This document shows, piece by piece, positions 5,151 to 8,410 of a stretch of 8,410 nucleotides of DNA (position 1 is its first letter; every line of letters starts with the position of its first letter). The notes under the pieces were generated by a model. The model worked only from the letters and a program-made list of their open reading frames with translations. It did not search any database and was not told the origin of the DNA. The DNA lies in contig JAAFHS010000077.1 of NCBI GenBank assembly GCA_013298485.1, positions 1 through 8,410 of the forward strand. Direction: 5' to 3'. The stretch comes from Rhodobacterales bacterium (lineage in GTDB: Bacteria; Pseudomonadota; Alphaproteobacteria; Rhodobacterales; Rhodobacteraceae). A program made the position numbers and the translations under genes.

Positions 5151-8100
5151 ATGAAGCTATCGACACTGGAAACTTTCGCCGATGCTTTGAAAGCCAAGTT
5201 CGCGCTGCCCGGAACAGCTTCGCCGGAAGACCAGCTAAAACCCGTCGTCGCCGATCTGTTTGTCGCCGCCGGGGCTGCATATGGCCTGACAGTAGAAACC
5301 AGAACCGAAACGCACCTGTCCGAACACAAGGTGCGCCCCGATATTGCGATATATGTGGGCGGGCTGATCTGCGGCTATATTGAGTTGAAGGCCCCCGGCC
5401 TTGGGGCCGATGCGCCCCGATTGACCGGCAAGCACAATAAGGAACAGTGGGCCAAACTGAAAGGCCTTCCGAACCTGATTTATACGGATGGGCGCGACTG
5501 GGCGTTGTATCGCAGCGGCGAACGCCCGGACAATCAACCGATAATTCGCCTGCAAGATGATCCGACTGCCAAAGGCAAGGCCGCAACGGCGCAGGACGAT
5601 GCAGACGGTTTGGAACGCCTTTTCCGCGATTTTCTAGGATGGACACCTAGCGTTCCGCACACCCCACCTGGGCTTGCAAAGTATCTCGCGCCGCTAAGCC
5701 GTTTCCTGCGATCCGAGGTGGAGGCGGCGCTTGAGGTGCCCGGTTCTGCGGTTGAACTGCTGGCGAACGAATGGCGGGACAATTTCTTTCCCGATTCCGA
5801 CAATGCAAAGTTTGCCGATGCCTACGCTCAGACTGTGACTTACGCGATGTTGCTGGCCCGCCTGTCCGGTGCGGCGAAACTGGATCCAGTCGAAGCTGCC
5901 AAGACACTCGACAAGAACAACGGCCTATTGGCGCGAACACTGGAATTGCTTGGGCAGAAAGAAGCACGGGCGGAGTTGTCGGTAGGCTTCGAGATATTGC
6001 AGCGCTCGCTGGAAGCGCTGGACCCGCACGAGTTCCAGCGTCGATCTAAGACCGACCTTTGGCTGACATTCTACGAGGATTTCCTTGCTGCCTATGACCC
6101 CAAACTGCGCAAAGACTATGGGGTTTATTACACCCCGCGCGAGGTCGTGGAATTGCAGGTGCGGCTTGCCGCTGAACTTCTTGAAAAGCGATTCGGAAAG
6201 AAGCTGGGATTTGCTGATGACGGTGTGGTGTTTCTTGACCCCGCTGTGGGCACTGGCACCTATCCTGTCGCGGCGGTAAAGCATGGGCTGGAAAAGGTCC
6301 GCGCCCGCTCTGGCCCCGGCGCTGTGCCCGCCCGCGCGCGCCAGATGGCCGAAAACATGCACGGTTTTGAGATACTGGTCGGACCCTATGCTGTTGCCCA
6401 TCTGCGGCTGACGCAGGCGCTGGAGGGGGCCATTAACGAAGCGAAGGCCAGTGTTGGCGACCCTGACGAAAAGCTCGCCAAGCGGCTGAACATCTACTTG
6501 GCTGATACGCTGGAAAGCCCGAACGCGGCACCGCCGGGCGGTCTGACGCTGACCTATCGCGCCCTTAGGGCGGAACACGAGGCGGCGCGCAAAGTGAAGC
6601 AGGGCGGGGACATTCTTGTCTCTCTCGGCAACCCGCCATATGACCGCGAACAGCGAACCGAGGGTGAAGAAAAACGGCGCAAGGGTGGTTGGGTGCGGCA
6701 CGGCGACCAGATCGAAGGTGCCGCCAAACAGGACCTGCAAGGCGACCGCCCTATATTTGAAGATTTTCTTGAACCCGCCCGAAAGGCCGGAAAAGGGTTG
6801 AACCTTCAAGTCATCTATAACGACTATGTCTACTTTTGGCGGTGGGCACTGTGGCGGCTTTTTGAGCAACAAAACTGTGGAGGCATTGTCAGCTTCATCA
6901 CAGCGTCAAGTTACCTGACCGGACCCGGCTTTGTCGGCATGCGGGAAGTGATGCGCCAGACCTTTGATGAACTCTGGATACTTGATCTTGGCGGCGACAA
7001 TCTTGGCGCGCGCAAGACACCCAACGTCTTTGCGATCCAGATTCCGGTGGCGATAGCGATGGGAGTTCGGGGAAAGGTTTCCAGCCCGGGAACGCCCGCA
7101 AAAGTTTGGTATGCAAAGATTGAAGGCGCAACGCGTGATGAAAAGCTGACCAAGATTGCAGCCATTGACGACCTGAGCAAAATTGATTGGAAAGCCTGCC
7201 CGGATGACTGGCACGCACCATTTCTGCCCAAGGGAAAGGGCGCATACTTTGAATGGCCCAAAGTGACCGATCTTTTCCCCTATCACACTGCGGGCGCGGT
7301 TTTTTATAGGGCGTGGCCTATCGGCGAAACAAGGGAAGTCCTGACAGCAAGATGGGGAAACCTTAAAGGGACCGCCGTGGCTGGCCGGGGAAAGCTGTTT
7401 AAGGAATCGCGTGACCGAAAGCTCCGCTATGTCGTGAACAACCCCGATCTGCCGGGATATGGGGAGCCAGCAATAAATGCGGTGAAGGGCAGCAGCAAAG
7501 ACCCCCTATGTGTCCCATATGGATTTCGGTCTTTTGACCAGCAATTCGCATTCTATGACTTTAGGCTCGGCGACTTTATCCGGCCCTCGCTGAATCGCGT
7601 TCGTGGGGAAAAACAAATCTATCTCGTCTGCCCGGATTCCCTTGTGTGTGGATTGGGACCGATAATGGGTGCATCGTCTAACATTCCCGACCAACACTTT
7701 TTCCGAGGTTCGTTTGGCGGTAAGGATGTAATCCCCCTATACTGTGACGCCGCCGGAACCGAACCGAACGTGACTGCCGGACTGCTGGCGGCGCTGGGCA
7801 AGGAACACGGCTCCACCCCCTCGGCAGAAGACCTTGCAGCGTATGTCTATGCATTGCTCGGAGGCCAGTCCTATACCAAGCGGTTCTGGAACGAGCTTGA
7901 AACCCCCGGCCCTCGCGTTCCGATGACAAAGGACGGCGCGATTTTCGCGGATACGGTAAAGCTGGGCCGCAAGCTGATCTGGCTGCACACTTATGCCGCG
8001 CGGTTCCAAGATGCGACCCAAGGCGACGAAGTGCCGAACGGCAAAGCCACCACGATCAAAGGCGTGTCGTCGGCCCCGGCCCATTATCCCGCCGAATACG

Positions 8101-8410
8101 CCTATGACCCTGCCAAAGGCGAAGTAACGGTCGGTGATGGCCGGTTCGGCCCCGTCGCGCCCGAGGTCTGGGATTTTGAAGTGTCGGGACTAAAGGTCGT
8201 GCAGTCTTGGCTTGGCTATCGGATGAAAAAGCGCTCTGGCAAGAAATCGTCGCCACTGGACGAAATCCGCCCCGAACGCTGGACCGCCCGGATGAGCGAT
8301 GAATTTCTGGAATTGCTTTGGGTTCTGGAAGCCACGCTTGCGATGGAACCCGATCTGGCGGCGGTTCTGGAAAAGGCCGTCTCCGGCCCCTGTTTTGCCG
8401 CATCCGACCT
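5151..8410 (+). CDS. Single-chain type ISP/IIG-like restriction-modification enzyme (3' end outside window)
   Basis: The frame runs from ATG 5151 without a stop to the right edge, giving 1086 residues so far. GGGG (5141-5144) serves as the ribosome binding site, and no better upstream start exists. The N-terminal part holds RPDIAIYVGG...YIELKAPG, in which Asp64, Glu78 and Lys80 fit a PD-(D/E)XK nuclease. A helical spacer follows. The methyltransferase part starts at YGVYYTPREVV (323-333), a motif X-like segment. Motif I is FLDPAVGTGT (361-370, S-adenosylmethionine binding) and motif IV is NPPY (494-497), the catalytic tetrapeptide of N6-adenine methylases. The order I then IV is that of gamma-class enzymes. 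The C-terminal region (from about 640) would recognise the target; WLGYRMKK and SPLDEI (about 1020-1039) resemble the type ISP C-terminal domain. Unlike LlaGI-type ISP enzymes, there is no helicase between nuclease and methylase. It would methylate host DNA and cut unmodified DNA. The gene seems close to its natural end. Confidence 0.9.
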   Translation, partial: MKLSTLETFADALKAKFALPGTASPEDQLKPVVADLFVAAGAAYGLTVETRTETHLSEHKVRPDIAIYVGGLICGYIELKAPGLGADAPRLTGKHNKEQWAKLKGLPNLIYTDGRDWALYRSGERPDNQPIIRLQDDPTAKGKAATAQDDADGLERLFRDFLGWTPSVPHTPPGLAKYLAPLSRFLRSEVEAALEVPGSAVELLANEWRDNFFPDSDNAKFADAYAQTVTYAMLLARLSGAAKLDPVEAAKTLDKNNGLLARTLELLGQKEARAELSVGFEILQRSLEALDPHEFQRRSKTDLWLTFYEDFLAAYDPKLRKDYGVYYTPREVVELQVRLAAELLEKRFGKKLGFADDGVVFLDPAVGTGTYPVAAVKHGLEKVRARSGPGAVPARARQMAENMHGFEILVGPYAVAHLRLTQALEGAINEAKASVGDPDEKLAKRLNIYLADTLESPNAAPPGGLTLTYRALRAEHEAARKVKQGGDILVSLGNPPYDREQRTEGEEKRRKGGWVRHGDQIEGAAKQDLQGDRPIFEDFLEPARKAGKGLNLQVIYNDYVYFWRWALWRLFEQQNCGGIVSFITASSYLTGPGFVGMREVMRQTFDELWILDLGGDNLGARKTPNVFAIQIPVAIAMGVRGKVSSPGTPAKVWYAKIEGATRDEKLTKIAAIDDLSKIDWKACPDDWHAPFLPKGKGAYFEWPKVTDLFPYHTAGAVFYRAWPIGETREVLTARWGNLKGTAVAGRGKLFKESRDRKLRYVVNNPDLPGYGEPAINAVKGSSKDPLCVPYGFRSFDQQFAFYDFRLGDFIRPSLNRVRGEKQIYLVCPDSLVCGLGPIMGASSNIPDQHFFRGSFGGKDVIPLYCDAAGTEPNVTAGLLAALGKEHGSTPSAEDLAAYVYALLGGQSYTKRFWNELETPGPRVPMTKDGAIFADTVKLGRKLIWLHTYAARFQDATQGDEVPNGKATTIKGVSSAPAHYPAEYAYDPAKGEVTVGDGRFGPVAPEVWDFEVSGLKVVQSWLGYRMKKRSGKKSSPLDEIRPERWTARMSDEFLELLWVLEATLAMEPDLAAVLEKAVSGPCFAASD

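Noticed and set aside
4714..6872. Minus-strand frames of about 310 residues (4714-5646, 5925-6872)
   Set aside because: They are shadows of the third operon gene and the R-M enzyme, and the first crosses a terminator and a leader region.

Overview
The window is high in GC and its genes are tightly packed with clear Shine-Dalgarno sequences. Codon use and gene style suggest an alphaproteobacterium, perhaps a Rhodobacterales member. This is inference, because there is no rRNA or core gene to fix the taxonomy. Everything here looks accessory: a recombinase, a phage-like DNA-binding protein, two nuclease or restriction-type genes and several unknown small proteins.

Layout, left to right. Positions 1-218 hold the end of an unknown reading frame that may begin outside the window. 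Positions 219-830 have no convincing gene. The first half of that gap (221-504) is packed with eleven copies of a GTTACG/GATTACG core in both orientations, including a regular 12-bp run and two large dyads, and it looks like a protein-binding or origin-like array. Positions 831-2049 carry a small serine recombinase and a helix-turn-helix protein resembling phage terminase small subunits; the two genes overlap and are translationally coupled.

Positions 2137-3581 are visibly richer in A+T. They encode one nuclease-like protein of about 481 residues, split into two frames by what looks like a single missing C near 2698. The C-terminal half has a PD-(D/E)XK-like core. Positions 3678-5034 are a three-gene operon of unknown proteins, ending at a GC-rich hairpin (5039-5062). 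From 5151 to beyond the right edge runs a large single-chain restriction-modification enzyme. It has an N-terminal PD-(D/E)XK nuclease motif, a gamma-class N6-adenine methyltransferase (motifs DPAVGTGT and NPPY) and a type ISP-like C-terminal domain.

As a whole, the segment reads as part of a mobile element (prophage, phage satellite or integrated plasmid-like island) carrying anti-phage cargo. The recombinase and the terminase-like protein would belong to the element's own biology. The R-M enzyme, and once the now-broken nuclease, would be defence cargo. The satellite reading is a hypothesis: it rests on an origin-like repeat array, a terminase-small-like gene and defence genes lying together, and no integrase, capsid gene or attachment site is visible.
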